This document shows positions 43,148 to 52,872 of a stretch of DNA of 57,722 nt, in pieces. The translations under genes were made by a program, and so were the position numbers. The stretch lies in contig JBKBOJ010000006.1 in NCBI GenBank assembly GCA_046294815.1, positions 1-57,722 of the forward strand. Direction: 5' to 3'. Each line of letters begins with the position of its first letter. Position 1 is the stretch's first letter. This DNA is from Pelomonas sp046294815. Lineage in GTDB: Bacteria > Pseudomonadota > Gammaproteobacteria > Burkholderiales > Burkholderiaceae_C. Below the pieces are notes generated by a model. That model saw nothing but the letters and a program-made list of their open reading frames with translations. It ran no database searches and had not been told where the DNA came from.

Positions 43148-43576
43148 TCAACCGCCACGCGACGGCGGCTCGGTCACGAAGTTGACCTTCATGATGCCTG
43201 CGCGTTGCGCGGCGAAGATCACGCGACCCACCGACTCGTAGCGCGACTTCTCGTCGCCGCGGATGTGCACCTCGGGTTGCGGATTCTTGACCGACTCCTT
43301 GCCCAGGCGCTGCACCAGCTCCTCCATGTCGGGAATCAGCTTGGTGTTCCAGTAGACGTCGCCGTCCTTGCTGACCGAGATTTCGATGTTCTCCGGCTTG
43401 GTCACGCGAACGATGTTGGTCTCCTTGGGAAGGTTGACCGCAATCGTCTGCGTCACCACCGGCACGGTGATGAGGAAGATGATCAGCATCACCAACATCA
43501 CGTCCACGAGGGGCGTGGTGTTGATGGTTGCATTGACTTCGTCCTCGCCGGAAGAGGATCCGACGTTCATGCCCAT
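43148..43576 (-). CDS. exbD: ExbD family protein (first of pair)
   Basis: A 142-residue ExbD/TolR protein with MGMNVGSSSGEDEV at the start and the helix TPLVDVMLVMLIIFLI (Asp near 25). It works with ExbB to couple the proton gradient to TonB. Two different ExbD genes in a row are common in xanthomonads and Burkholderiales, where the second can be specific for certain receptors. Confidence 0.95.
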   Translation of the reverse strand: MGMNVGSSSGEDEVNATINTTPLVDVMLVMLIIFLITVPVVTQTIAVNLPKETNIVRVTKPENIEISVSKDGDVYWNTKLIPDMEELVQRLGKESVKNPQPEVHIRGDEKSRYESVGRVIFAAQRAGIMKVNFVTEPPSRGG

Positions 43577-43610
43577 GGCATTGGCTCCTTGACGAGCGGC
43601 TGCTCAGGGA

Positions 43611-44435
43611 TTAGCGCTTGCCAACAGCGCGGTTGCCCATCAGCACGCCGTGCAGGTCGGCAGCGAAGGCGCGCACTTGCGACATGACCGCCTTGTTGCG
43701 GTTGACCAGCCAGTTGTAGCCCAGCACGGCCGGAACGGCGACGACCAGACCGATGGCGGTCATGATCAGGGCAGCGCCGACGGGGCCTGCAACCTTGTCG
43801 ATGGAAGCCTGGCCAGCCACACCGATGGCGGTCAGCGCGTTCAGAATGCCCCACACGGTACCGAACAGGCCGATGAAGGGGGCGGTCGAACCGACGGTGG
43901 CCAGGAAGCCCAGACCGGCGGAGATCTTGGCGTTGACCTCGTCGACGGCGCGGTCGACGTTCATCGTGACCCAGCTGCTGTGGTCGATGTTCTCGGTCAG
44001 CGCACCTTCGTGATGCTCGGAGGCCGAGATGGCGGTGGTGGCGATATAGCGGAAGGCGCTTTCTTCCTTCAGGCCCTTGACACCATCAGCCAGGCTGGGC
44101 TTCTTGAAGAAGGTGCTGCGGACTTCCTTGGCCTCGGACTGCAGCTTGGCGGTATCCCACAGGCGCACGACCAGGATGTACCACGAGCCCATGGACATGA
44201 AGGCCAGGATGACCAGCACGACCTGGTCGACCACGTTGCCGTGGGCAACGATGTTGGCCAGGCTGTAAGGGTTGTCGGTGGCACTGGCAGCGGCGGCCGG
44301 CGCGGCGGCGGCGGGAGCCTCAACGGCGGCAGGGGCCGAAGCAGCCGGCTGCTGGTCTTGCGCCTGAGCGGGAGAAACGGCCAGGGTCGCGACCATGGCG
44401 ATGGCGGCAAGGAAGCCGGTGATGCGAGAGATCAT
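43611..44435 (-). CDS. exbB: ExbB proton channel protein with N-terminal extension
   Basis: A 274-residue MotA/TolQ/ExbB protein. It begins with a signal-peptide-like segment (1-25) and an Ala/Pro-rich periplasmic stretch (26-55), then three membrane segments, with GFLATVGSTAPFIGLFGTVWGI and AALIMTAIGLVVAVPAVL in the last two. This long form is typical of TonB-linked ExbB. GGAG lies before the ATG; the longer open frame is not used. Confidence 0.95.
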   Translation of the reverse strand: MISRITGFLAAIAMVATLAVSPAQAQDQQPAASAPAAVEAPAAAAPAAAASATDNPYSLANIVAHGNVVDQVVLVILAFMSMGSWYILVVRLWDTAKLQSEAKEVRSTFFKKPSLADGVKGLKEESAFRYIATTAISASEHHEGALTENIDHSSWVTMNVDRAVDEVNAKISAGLGFLATVGSTAPFIGLFGTVWGILNALTAIGVAGQASIDKVAGPVGAALIMTAIGLVVAVPAVLGYNWLVNRNKAVMSQVRAFAADLHGVLMGNRAVGKR

Positions 44436-44521
44436 GGAGTCAACTCCTACGAAAAAATTCTGGTTTGGTGTTTGGCTTGAATGCGCCGCCCGCGCGGCGC
44501 TGAATTCGGGGAACAGGCGGC

Positions 44522-45169
44522 TTACTCGATCTTGAACTGAAACTCCTGTTCGAAGACGTGGTCGCCTGGGCACTCATAGGTATCCCGCAGCGTGGCTTCG
44601 ATGGACTGCACGAGTGCGCGTTGCGTCTTGCGGTCCACACCGCCGCGCAACGAAGTGATCTCGACGGCCGTCACGCGACCGGCCTTGACCGTGGCAACCG
44701 CCTTGTACAGGGCTTCACCACTCCAGTTGACCGACGGCAGCTCGGGCTTGCCCATCTTGGTACAGACCATGCCGGCGGTGATCTTGGCCGGACGCGGAGC
44801 CGGCGCCGGCGGCGCGGGCGGCGTCGGGGCCGGCTGGGGACGGATGTCCGTCGCCGCCGGCGGCGCCACCTGGGTCGACTGAATGGCCGGGGCCGGCGGC
44901 GCGGGCGCGGTCACCTGGAACTCGGGCGGCGGCACGAACGGCGGCGGAGGCGCCTTGATGTCCGGCGGGGGCGGCACGACCTTCTCAGGGGGCGGCGGCG
45001 GTTTGACCTGCTCCTCGATGACCTTCACATCGATGGGGCCGGCGACCTTCTTCACGATGTCCTTGGCCAGGCCACTGGCCAGCGCGTAGATGGCCACGAC
45101 GTGAATCAGGACCACGATACCGAAGCCCGTGAACCGGGACGCGCCCTGCTTCTCCTGCGCAAAATTCAT
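44522..45169 (-). CDS. tonB: Energy transducer TonB
   Basis: A 215-residue TonB. An N-terminal anchor (about 16-36, beginning GIVVLIHVVAIYALA) is followed by a long Pro-rich segment (about 57-130, with EEQVKPPPPPEKVVPPPP) and a C-terminal domain that would contact receptor TonB boxes. AAGGAG lies before the ATG. It is the first gene of the tonB-exbB-exbD-exbD-TPR operon, which would energise both receptors in this window. Confidence 0.94.
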   Translation of the reverse strand: MNFAQEKQGASRFTGFGIVVLIHVVAIYALASGLAKDIVKKVAGPIDVKVIEEQVKPPPPPEKVVPPPPDIKAPPPPFVPPPEFQVTAPAPPAPAIQSTQVAPPAATDIRPQPAPTPPAPPAPAPRPAKITAGMVCTKMGKPELPSVNWSGEALYKAVATVKAGRVTAVEITSLRGGVDRKTQRALVQSIEATLRDTYECPGDHVFEQEFQFKIE

Positions 45170-45585
45170 GCGCGCTCCTTCTTGCAACTACAGATCACAG
45201 TCAATGACTCTCAGGAAGTCAGGCCTCAGAAAGTCGACCACCTCGACGGTGGAAGTTGCGTTCCTACCGTCGACTACTCCCGAAGGGGGTGCATTCTAGT
45301 TCTTGGAGCCGGTGCCCCAGAGTCGTTGAAAACACGCAGTCCACCGGGGCATGCAAACGAGTCTGCACACCCGTTGCGGCAAAAAAATTGCCCGGTGGCA
45401 GTCGCCGTCGGGCATGCATTCTTCGCCACGAACCAGGAGTGCGTTACCACTCCTGCGGCCCAACCTTGGCCTGACGGCATCTTAGTGCGGCGGCATCGCG
45501 CGCCTTGTTGGTGGTAACCCGGCCTACAAGCCGACGCTTTCATGGCGGTTACACCAAGTTTCGTCACCCCCAGCGCCGTCTGGGC
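45170..45585. other. Intergenic region between tonB and the large receptor gene
   Basis: About 415 bases without a credible gene. It contains two inverted repeats: CAGGAGTG/CACTCCTG with a 6-base loop (45434-45455), and TTGGTGGTAACC / GGTTACACCAA with one bulged base and a 27-base gap (45508-45557). A TAGAAT hexamer on the minus strand (45293-45298) could be a tonB -10, but no good -35 is seen. Confidence 0.45.
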
Positions 45586-45613
45586 AAAAAAAGGGCCTGC
45601 ATGCGCAGGCCCC
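45586..45613 (-). terminator. Intrinsic terminator after the large TonB-dependent receptor
   Basis: GGGCCTGC (45593-45600) pairs with GCAGGCCC (45605-45612) around an ATGC loop. On the minus strand it is followed by seven T residues, about 20 bases after the receptor stop. Confidence 0.92.
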
Positions 45614-45634
45614 TTCGGTTCGTTCAGTGTCGGA

Positions 45635-48376
45635 TCACTTGAACTGGTAAGTCACCGTGCCGTAGATGAAGCGACCACGCGGATCGGCGAACGAGCCTGC
45701 GAAGCCGGCGGCGTGCGAACCGTAGCTGGACGAAGCGACGAACGGCGGATCCTGATCAAACGCATTACGGGCGCCCAGCGTCATGCGCAGGTTCTTGAAG
45801 CCGCGATAGCTGACGGCCAGGTTCCAGCGGCTGGTGTCCTTGACGTCGTGCGGGGCATTGACGCCCAGGTTCGTGTTCACGACCTCGGCCGACTCCTGCC
45901 AGCCCTTGGTGAACACGTTTTCGAGCGCGACGTTCCAGGAGCCCAGCGTCCAGTCGAAGGACAGCGTGTGCTGCCATTCCGGCACCGGCGGGTTACCGCC
46001 GAGGGACTTGCCGACATAGTCGGTGAAGGGCAGATCCTTGCCGTTCTGAAGTTCATACTTCAGCGTGCGCGTGGCGGCGAAGCCGATGTTCAGGCGGCCC
46101 ATGCTGCCCAGCGTGAAGCCCGAGCGGATGTCCAAGTCCAGGCCTGAGGTCTTCAGCTCACCCAGGTTCTCCACCGGCGTCTCGATGTAGGCGATGAAGC
46201 CGGAGGGCGAGCGCTTCACGCGCGACTTGTACTTGGTGTACAGGCCGGGTTCGGCCATCAGCGTGTCGCCGCTGATGACGCCGATCTGGTCCTTCTTCTG
46301 GATGTTCCAGTAGTCCAGCGCGATGCTCAGGTCACGGATGGGCTCGAACACCATGCCGACGGCGAACTGGCGGCTCTTCTCGGGCTTGAGGCTCTTGTCG
46401 CTCGACAGTTGCACGTTGAACTGCGTGTTGCAACGCGGATCGTCGGCCTGTCCGGGCGGGCAATCCGGGTCCACCTGGGGGTCAGCCGTGTTGGTGTTGG
46501 ACACCGGGCTGTTGACGTCCCACAGCGTCGGCGCACGGAAGCCGGTGCCGGCGCTGGCGCGCAGCAGCATTTCCTTGCTGGGCTGGAAGCGCAGGGCCAC
46601 GCGCGGATTGAAGCTGCTGCCGAAATCGCTGTATTTGTCGAAGCGGGCTGCCAACGTCGCTTCCCAACCCTTGGCGAAAGGCATGGAGAGCTCGCTGTAG
46701 ACGGCCGAGACGCTGCGGCTGGCCGAGGTGGTGGGCACCGAGCCTTCGCCGCCGATGTGCGAGCCCTTGGAGTACTCGATATTGGTCGGCTTGTCGTCCG
46801 CCTTCTCGCGGCGCAGGTCGACACCCACGGCCAGGGCCATCATGCCGCCCGCCATGGGCATCAGCTCGCGGCTGGCCTTGGCATCGAACACCATGGTGGT
46901 GCCCTTGGACTGACGAACCTTGCCTTCCAGCGCAGCGCCATCGAGCAGCTTCACGCCGACGGCGTCGTTCGGGCCGAAGGGGTTGACGTTGCCGGTTTTC
47001 ATGGCCGCCAGGAAGGGCTCTTCCAGCAGGTAGCCGCTGTAGTTCAGCGTGCCGCGCGCCTGGGCCACGTTCAGGCCGATGTCGTAATCCCAGCCTGAGA
47101 ACAGGCCCGTGGCGCCGACGACGACACGGTACTGCTCGTTGGTGTTGTCGCTGACGCGGTTGCCGCGGTCCAGCGAGCGGTAGGCGATGTCCGTGTAGGC
47201 CACACCGTCGATCGTGGCCGAGGTGTAGTCGTCCGGCGTGTAGCCCAGGCGAGCCAGCAGCGCGGTCGGGAAGTACTTGCTGGTGATGGGCATCAGCACC
47301 TGCGGATAGCTGCCGTCGGCGCGGACCTTCATCGCGGTACCGTCGACCGGCGTCGGTGCCGCGCGACCCGTGGTGTGGTTGCGCGCAGCGGAGGCCTCGA
47401 CGAACCACTGGTTGTTGGCGTCGATCTTGAAGGTGCCGCGGGCGAACAGGTCGGTCTTGGTGCTGTCGGGCAGGTTGTCCAGCATGGCCGCGTAGATGGC
47501 GCGGCAGCGCTTCACGGGGTCGCCGCTGGGCGTCTTGGCCGCAGCGGTCTGCACCACGGTATTGGCCGGATCGCAGGCCGCCATGTTGGCGCCGGGGTTG
47601 TCATAGGCACCCGGGGTGATGCCGATCTCCATCAGCCGGCCGGGGTAGGCGCGGAAGGAGGTGGGGGGAATGGAGCCCGGCACTTCGGTGGCATGGCGCC
47701 AATACCAGCCCTGCTTGGCAGCTTCCAGGCGGGTCTGCTCCTTGATGTTGGCCGTCACCAGGAAGTTGTAGCCATCCTGGTCGAGGTTGCCCATGCCGAA
47801 GGCCAGCGAGCCGCCATGCTCCTTGCCACCGACGTTCTTCTCGGGCGCGCCGTAACGCAAGGTGAGCTCGCCCTTGTCGTAGTCCTTGCGGGTGATGAAG
47901 TTGATCACGCCGGCCACGGCGTCCGTGCCGTAGATGGCCGAAGCGCCGTCACGCAGCACTTCGATGCGCTCGATGGCGGCGAAGGGGATGCTGTTCAGGT
48001 CGACGGCGACCGAACCGCCGATGGAGCCGAAGGGGTGGCCCGCGAGGCGGCGGCCGTTGAGCAGCACCAGCGTCGAATTGGCACCCAGACCGCGCAGGTT
48101 GGCGTTGCTGGTGGCGTAGCCGGCGCCCTGGGTGGAGTCGGACAGTTGCGCGGAGTTCACCGACAGGCGGCGCAGGATGTCCTCGACGTTGACCGCGCCG
48201 GACTTCTCGATGGCGTCACGCGAGATGACCGTGACCGGCAGCGCGGTTTCAGATTCGACGCGCTTGATGCTGGAACCGGTGATCTGGATGCGCTCCAGCT
48301 TCTGAGCCTCCTGGGCCAGAGCCGAACTTGTAGCGAGCGCCAGGATTGCGCTGCTGATGGTCGTAATTTTGAACAT
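45635..48376 (-). CDS. TonB-dependent receptor (large, plug plus barrel)
   Basis: A 913-residue outer-membrane receptor. Signal peptide at about 1-21; a TonB-box-like ERIQITGSSIKR near 28-39; a plug domain (about 45-165) with LVLLNGRRLAGHPFG and IERIEVLRDGASAIYGTDAVAGVINF; then a long barrel ending in YGTVTYQFK with the C-terminal aromatic/hydrophobic residue pattern. The size and the strong plug motif place it in the large-loop group that in related bacteria imports peptides, glycans or other complex nutrients as well as metals; substrate unknown. An ACAGGAGTG site precedes the ATG. It sits beside its own energising genes. Confidence 0.93.
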   Translation of the reverse strand: MFKITTISSAILALATSSALAQEAQKLERIQITGSSIKRVESETALPVTVISRDAIEKSGAVNVEDILRRLSVNSAQLSDSTQGAGYATSNANLRGLGANSTLVLLNGRRLAGHPFGSIGGSVAVDLNSIPFAAIERIEVLRDGASAIYGTDAVAGVINFITRKDYDKGELTLRYGAPEKNVGGKEHGGSLAFGMGNLDQDGYNFLVTANIKEQTRLEAAKQGWYWRHATEVPGSIPPTSFRAYPGRLMEIGITPGAYDNPGANMAACDPANTVVQTAAAKTPSGDPVKRCRAIYAAMLDNLPDSTKTDLFARGTFKIDANNQWFVEASAARNHTTGRAAPTPVDGTAMKVRADGSYPQVLMPITSKYFPTALLARLGYTPDDYTSATIDGVAYTDIAYRSLDRGNRVSDNTNEQYRVVVGATGLFSGWDYDIGLNVAQARGTLNYSGYLLEEPFLAAMKTGNVNPFGPNDAVGVKLLDGAALEGKVRQSKGTTMVFDAKASRELMPMAGGMMALAVGVDLRREKADDKPTNIEYSKGSHIGGEGSVPTTSASRSVSAVYSELSMPFAKGWEATLAARFDKYSDFGSSFNPRVALRFQPSKEMLLRASAGTGFRAPTLWDVNSPVSNTNTADPQVDPDCPPGQADDPRCNTQFNVQLSSDKSLKPEKSRQFAVGMVFEPIRDLSIALDYWNIQKKDQIGVISGDTLMAEPGLYTKYKSRVKRSPSGFIAYIETPVENLGELKTSGLDLDIRSGFTLGSMGRLNIGFAATRTLKYELQNGKDLPFTDYVGKSLGGNPPVPEWQHTLSFDWTLGSWNVALENVFTKGWQESAEVVNTNLGVNAPHDVKDTSRWNLAVSYRGFKNLRMTLGARNAFDQDPPFVASSSYGSHAAGFAGSFADPRGRFIYGTVTYQFK

Positions 48377-48627
48377 GAACACTCCTGTAGAGGCAGGTAA
48401 GCGCGCCGTGACAAGACGGCTGCGCGATCCGGGGTTCGGACCTCCCCCTCGCCAAGCGGTCAGCTCGGCATTGGGGTGGGGCAGTGTGCGTGACTGCAGC
48501 ATGAGGAGCTGACCCGTGAATTCCCCAGCTCCGCCTGGCAGGCGTTGCAAACCCTTGATTCCATTGGGCTTGCTGGGGCCATCGCCCCTAGACTGCAACG
48601 CCTAGGCGTTGTCGGCGCGCGACGCCG

Positions 48628-50460
48628 TCAGCTCGCTGATGAGCGCAGCCGCGGCACGGCGGCCAGCAGGCTGCGCGTGTACGCCTCGCGCGGCGCGCCC
48701 AGCACCGCATCGCAGCGCCCCTGCTCGACGATGCGCCCGCGCTGCATGACGGCGATGTCGTCGGCGATGTATTCGACCACGCCGATGTTGTGCGTGATGA
48801 AGAGATAGGCCAGCCCCTGCTCGCGCTGCAGCTCGCGCAGCAGATTCAGGATCTGCGCCTGCACCGACACGTCCAGCGCCGAGGTCGGCTCGTCGCAGAC
48901 GATGAGGCGCGGCTGCACGGCCAATGCGCGCGCGATGGCGATGCGCTGGCGCTGGCCGCCAGAGAACTCATGCGGCCAGCGCTGCAGTGCGTCGCGGCGC
49001 AGGCCCACCTGGTCCACCAGCGCCAGCAGCCGCTCGCGGCGCTGGCCGGCGTCCAGCTCCGGGCGCAGCGCGATCAGGCCTTCTTCCAGCACCTCGGCCA
49101 CGCGCATGCGCGGGTTCAGCGACGCGAACGGGTCCTGGAAGATGATCTGCACGCTGCGGCGCGCCTGCTGCAGCGCGCTGCCTTGCAGCTGGAACAGGTC
49201 TTGCCCGTCGAACCAGGCCTGGCCACTGATGTGGGCCTGGCGGCGCAGCAGCTGGACGATGGCCTTGCCGGACGTGGTCTTGCCACAGCCGGACTCGCCC
49301 ACCAGCGCCAGCGTGCGGCCGGCGTGCAGCTGGTAGCTGACACCGTCGACCGCGTCGAAATGGCGCGGCCCTGGCGAGAACAGCGGCGCCTTCAGCGGGA
49401 AGCGCACGCGCAGCTCGCGCACCTGCAGCAGCGGCTCGCCCTGCACGGCAGCGGCGGGCGCGCTGGCGCGTGGCGCGGCGGCCGGGCGCGGCAAGGCTTC
49501 GCCGGGCTGGCTGTAAAGCAGACAGCGCACCTGGTGCTGCGGCGCCTCTTGCGCCAGCGCCGGCGGCGTGCTGGCGCAATGGGTCATGGCACGGTCGCAG
49601 CGCGGCGCGAAGCGGCAGCCGCTGAAGTCCAGCCACAGCGGCGGCACCGTGCCGGCGATGGCCGCCAGTGGCTGTTGCCGCCGGGCGGCGTCGGGCAAGG
49701 CCTGCAGCAGCAGTCGGGCATAGGGGTGCTTGGGCGCCGCGAAGAACTCGGCCGCCGGCGCCACCTCGACGATCTGGCCCGCGTACATCAACGCCACGCG
49801 GTGGGCCATGCCGCTGACGACGGCCAGGTCGTGCGTGATCAGCAGCACACCCAGCTGGCGCTCGCGCTGCAGGTCGCGGATCAGGTCCAGGATCTGCGCC
49901 TGAATGGTCACGTCCAGCGCCGTCGTGGGCTCATCGGCCACCAGGAAGTCGGGCTCAGCGGCCAGCGCGATGGCGATCATCACGCGCTGCTTCTGGCCAC
50001 CGGACAGGCGGAAGGGATAGTCGTCGATGCGGCGCTCGGGCTCGGGAATGCCCACGCGCTTGAGCCATTCGATGGCCTTGGCGCGCGCTGCCGCCCCGCG
50101 CAGCGCGGTGTGGGCCTCGATGGCCTCGACGATCTGGTCGCCCACGCGCATGACCGGGTTCAGGCTGGTGGAGGGCTCCTGGAAGATCATCGCGATGCGC
50201 CCGCCGCGCACCTTGCGCATGTGGCGCTCGGGCAGGGCGAGCAGGTCCTGCCCGTCCAGCCGCACCGCACCGCCGGCCACCTGGCCGTTCTCGGGCAGCA
50301 GCCGCATCAACGCCAGCGCCGTCATGCTCTTGCCGCAGCCGCTCTCGCCGACCAGCGCAAAGGTCTCGCCGCGCGAGAGTGTCAGCCGCATGCCGTCGAT
50401 GGCGCGCACCAGGCCGGCGTCGGCGTCCAGCTGGACCTGCAGGTCGGCGATCTCAAGCAT
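48628..50460 (-). CDS. Peptide-type ABC transporter, fused double ATPase
   Basis: A 610-residue protein that joins two ABC ATPase domains (about 1-265 and 325-605) in one chain. Each has a Walker A GESGCGKS/T, a signature LSGGQKQR or FSGGQRQR and a Walker B ending VADEP or VCDEP. A DppD/OppD-type C-terminal motif (CRFAPRCDRAMTHC) follows the first domain. Such YejF-like fusions power import of oligopeptides or nickel/peptide-like solutes. The start is the ATG that overlaps the permease gene by eight bases. Confidence 0.94.
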   Translation of the reverse strand: MLEIADLQVQLDADAGLVRAIDGMRLTLSRGETFALVGESGCGKSMTALALMRLLPENGQVAGGAVRLDGQDLLALPERHMRKVRGGRIAMIFQEPSTSLNPVMRVGDQIVEAIEAHTALRGAAARAKAIEWLKRVGIPEPERRIDDYPFRLSGGQKQRVMIAIALAAEPDFLVADEPTTALDVTIQAQILDLIRDLQRERQLGVLLITHDLAVVSGMAHRVALMYAGQIVEVAPAAEFFAAPKHPYARLLLQALPDAARRQQPLAAIAGTVPPLWLDFSGCRFAPRCDRAMTHCASTPPALAQEAPQHQVRCLLYSQPGEALPRPAAAPRASAPAAAVQGEPLLQVRELRVRFPLKAPLFSPGPRHFDAVDGVSYQLHAGRTLALVGESGCGKTTSGKAIVQLLRRQAHISGQAWFDGQDLFQLQGSALQQARRSVQIIFQDPFASLNPRMRVAEVLEEGLIALRPELDAGQRRERLLALVDQVGLRRDALQRWPHEFSGGQRQRIAIARALAVQPRLIVCDEPTSALDVSVQAQILNLLRELQREQGLAYLFITHNIGVVEYIADDIAVMQRGRIVEQGRCDAVLGAPREAYTRSLLAAVPRLRSSAS

Positions 50461-51892
50461 GGTCCGCCACCGTCTTGCGGCCGAACACGCGCGGTCGGGT
50501 CGAGCGCGACTTGGGATCGAAGGCGTCGCGCACGCCGTCGGCAAACAGGTTGGCGGCCAGCACCAGGCTCACCATGAAGCCGAAGGCCGCCGCGAAGCTC
50601 CACCACACGACCGGGTCGCGCGACATCTCCGCGCGGGCCAGGTTGATCATGCCGCCGAAGCTGCTGGTGCTTGGGTCCACGCCCACGCCGACGTAGGTCA
50701 GCACCGCCTCGTAGAGAATCAGCTCGGAGAAGCTCAGCACCACCGTGATCAGCACCAGGTGCATGACGTTGGGCAGGATGTGGCGGGCCATGATGGTCAG
50801 GTCGCCTACGCCAAAGGCCGTCGCCGCCTGCACGTAGTCCAGCTCCCTGAGCTTGAGGGTCTCGGCGCGCACCAGCCGGCACAGGCCGGCCCAGCCGGTC
50901 AGACCCAGGATCAGGCACAGCATCAGCATCTTCAGGTCGGCGCGCTCCAGCGCGGTCTCGAACAGCTCCGGGTTCTTGTCCAGGAAGACCTGCACCATCA
51001 GCACGCAGGCCGCGATCAGCAGCACATTGGGCACGGAACTCAGCGTCGTGTAGAGGTACTGGATGAACTCGTCCACCCAGCCCTTGTAATAGCCGGCGAG
51101 AACGCCCAGCAGCAGCGCCAGCGGCAGCGTGGCCAGCGTGGACAGCGCGCCGATGACGAAGGCCGTGCGCACACTCTTGAGCGCCTGCACCAGCACGTCA
51201 TTGCCGGTGCGGTCGGTGCCCAGCACGTGGTAGTGGCCCATCAGCGCCAGCGTGGGGCCGGCCAGCAGCGCGACGACCGCCAGCGTCAGCAGCATCGCGC
51301 GCAGCGGGTAGTGGGTGCGGTCGGCCAGCAGGTCCCGCAGGGACTGGCCCCAGCCGCCATGCGAGCGGGCAAGGCATGCCACCGTCAGCGCAAGCAGCAG
51401 CGCGACGAAGGCTGCCGCCCCGGCCAGGCCAGCGGCCGCGCGGCGCGCCACGTCGCCGGCCCACTGCGCGGCCGGGTCGCTGAGGTGAGCGCCGCCGAAG
51501 GCCAGCCGCGGGTAATCGCGCAGCGCGCGGCCCTGGGCGTCGGTCAGGCTCTCCTTGTTGAAGCCATGCGTGGCCAGCGGCGCCGAGTAGCTGACCTCGC
51601 GCATCCCGATCTGCCGCGCCAGCAGCAGGTCCAGCGCCGAGAGCGTGCGCGTGTCGTAGACGGTGCGGCCGTCGGCGCTCGGCAGCGCCGGCCGCAGGTG
51701 GATGCTGTCCACCAGCGTGACGCCCAGAAACAGCGCCATGACCACGCCCGCGCTCGCCGCCACCGGGTCGCGCAGCACGCGCTCCCAGGTGGCGCGCAGA
51801 TGGGCCTGCGCGGCCACCCGCCAGGCATAGGCCAGCACCGCGGCGGCCAGCAGCCACAGCGCCACGTCGGTCCAGAGCAGCACGAACTTCAT
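50453..51892 (-). CDS. ABC transporter permease (YejE/DppC-type)
   Basis: A 479-residue inner-membrane permease, long for its family because of an N-terminal extension of about 190 residues with an extra pair of helices around a periplasmic loop. The permease domain has HYHVLGTDRTGNDVLVQAL and the EAA-loop-like YVQAATAFGVGDLTIMARHILPN. It pairs with the YejB-type permease; the ATG overlaps that gene's stop by four bases. Confidence 0.93.
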   Translation of the reverse strand: MKFVLLWTDVALWLLAAAVLAYAWRVAAQAHLRATWERVLRDPVAASAGVVMALFLGVTLVDSIHLRPALPSADGRTVYDTRTLSALDLLLARQIGMREVSYSAPLATHGFNKESLTDAQGRALRDYPRLAFGGAHLSDPAAQWAGDVARRAAAGLAGAAAFVALLLALTVACLARSHGGWGQSLRDLLADRTHYPLRAMLLTLAVVALLAGPTLALMGHYHVLGTDRTGNDVLVQALKSVRTAFVIGALSTLATLPLALLLGVLAGYYKGWVDEFIQYLYTTLSSVPNVLLIAACVLMVQVFLDKNPELFETALERADLKMLMLCLILGLTGWAGLCRLVRAETLKLRELDYVQAATAFGVGDLTIMARHILPNVMHLVLITVVLSFSELILYEAVLTYVGVGVDPSTSSFGGMINLARAEMSRDPVVWWSFAAAFGFMVSLVLAANLFADGVRDAFDPKSRSTRPRVFGRKTVADHA

Positions 51893-52872
51893 TGGAGGCG
51901 GACGCGGGGATCGACCCACGTGTAGGCGATGTCGATCAGCGCATTGCTGGCGATGTAGAGCAGCGCGCCGAGAAAGACCATGGTGCGCACGATGGCGAAG
52001 TCCTGGCCCGAGATGGCCTCGATGACGAAGGCACCCAGGCCCGGGATGCCGAAGAAGCTCTCGAACACCAGGCTGCCCAGGAACACATAGGGCAGGTAGC
52101 TGCCGGCGCTGGTGATGATGGGGATGAGCGCATTGCGCAGCACATGGCGGCGCAGCACGCGGCCTTCACTGAGACCCTTGGCGCGCGCGGTGCGCACATA
52201 GTCCTTGCCCAGCTCCTCCAGGAACATCGCGCGGTACAGCCGCGCCTCGCCGCCCAGGCGGCTGAGCAGCGACAGCAAGATGGGCAGGGCCAGGAAGCGC
52301 ACCGCGTCCAGCCCCGGCGCGAAGCCGTTCATGGGCACCAGCTTGAGCACGCGGGCAAACAGGTACTGGCCCACGATGATGTAGAACAGGCTGCTGATGG
52401 ACAGCATCAGCACGCAGAGCACGACGCCCCAGAAGTCGATGCGCGTGTGCCGGAAGAACACCAACAGCAGCGAGAACGCCACGCTGACGATGACCTGCAG
52501 GATGAACAGCGGCAGAGCCAGCTGCAGGCTCACGCCCATGCGCACCTTGACCTCGTGGCCGATGTTGACCGCCTGGCGCGCGTCGCTCTTGCCGAAGTCC
52601 AGCGCGAACAGGCTGACCGAGCGTTCCCACAGGATGGTGTGGGTGAGCTTGTGCGCGCCCTGCTGGCTGGCGTCGAAGTACAGCGGCTTGTCGTAGCCGC
52701 GCTCGCGCTTCCAGGTCTCGATCTGCTCCTGCGTGACGCGCTTGCCGCCAATGTTCAGCCGCGCCATGTCGTCCGGCGTGTTGACGGCGAAGAACAGGAA
52801 GAAGGTGAACAGGTTGACGCCGACAAGGATGGCCAGGCCATAGCCCAGGCGGCGCAGCACGAAGCCGAGCAT
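51889..52872 (-). CDS. ABC transporter permease (YejB/DppB-type)
   Basis: A 327-residue permease with six membrane segments. It starts MLGFVLRRLGYGLAILVGVNLFTFF like DppB/YejB proteins and carries the cytoplasmic EAA loop YVRTARAKGLSEGRVLRRHVLRNALIPI near 225-252, which contacts the ATPase. Its ATG overlaps the binding-protein stop by one base (TGATG). Confidence 0.95.
   Translation of the reverse strand: MLGFVLRRLGYGLAILVGVNLFTFFLFFAVNTPDDMARLNIGGKRVTQEQIETWKRERGYDKPLYFDASQQGAHKLTHTILWERSVSLFALDFGKSDARQAVNIGHEVKVRMGVSLQLALPLFILQVIVSVAFSLLLVFFRHTRIDFWGVVLCVLMLSISSLFYIIVGQYLFARVLKLVPMNGFAPGLDAVRFLALPILLSLLSRLGGEARLYRAMFLEELGKDYVRTARAKGLSEGRVLRRHVLRNALIPIITSAGSYLPYVFLGSLVFESFFGIPGLGAFVIEAISGQDFAIVRTMVFLGALLYIASNALIDIAYTWVDPRVRLQ

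Noticed and set aside
45274..45567. 97-codon minus-strand ORF in the tonB-receptor gap
   Set aside because: It has low-complexity, Cys/Arg/Ala-scattered sequence, no ribosome-binding site, and contains two inverted repeats; it looks non-coding.
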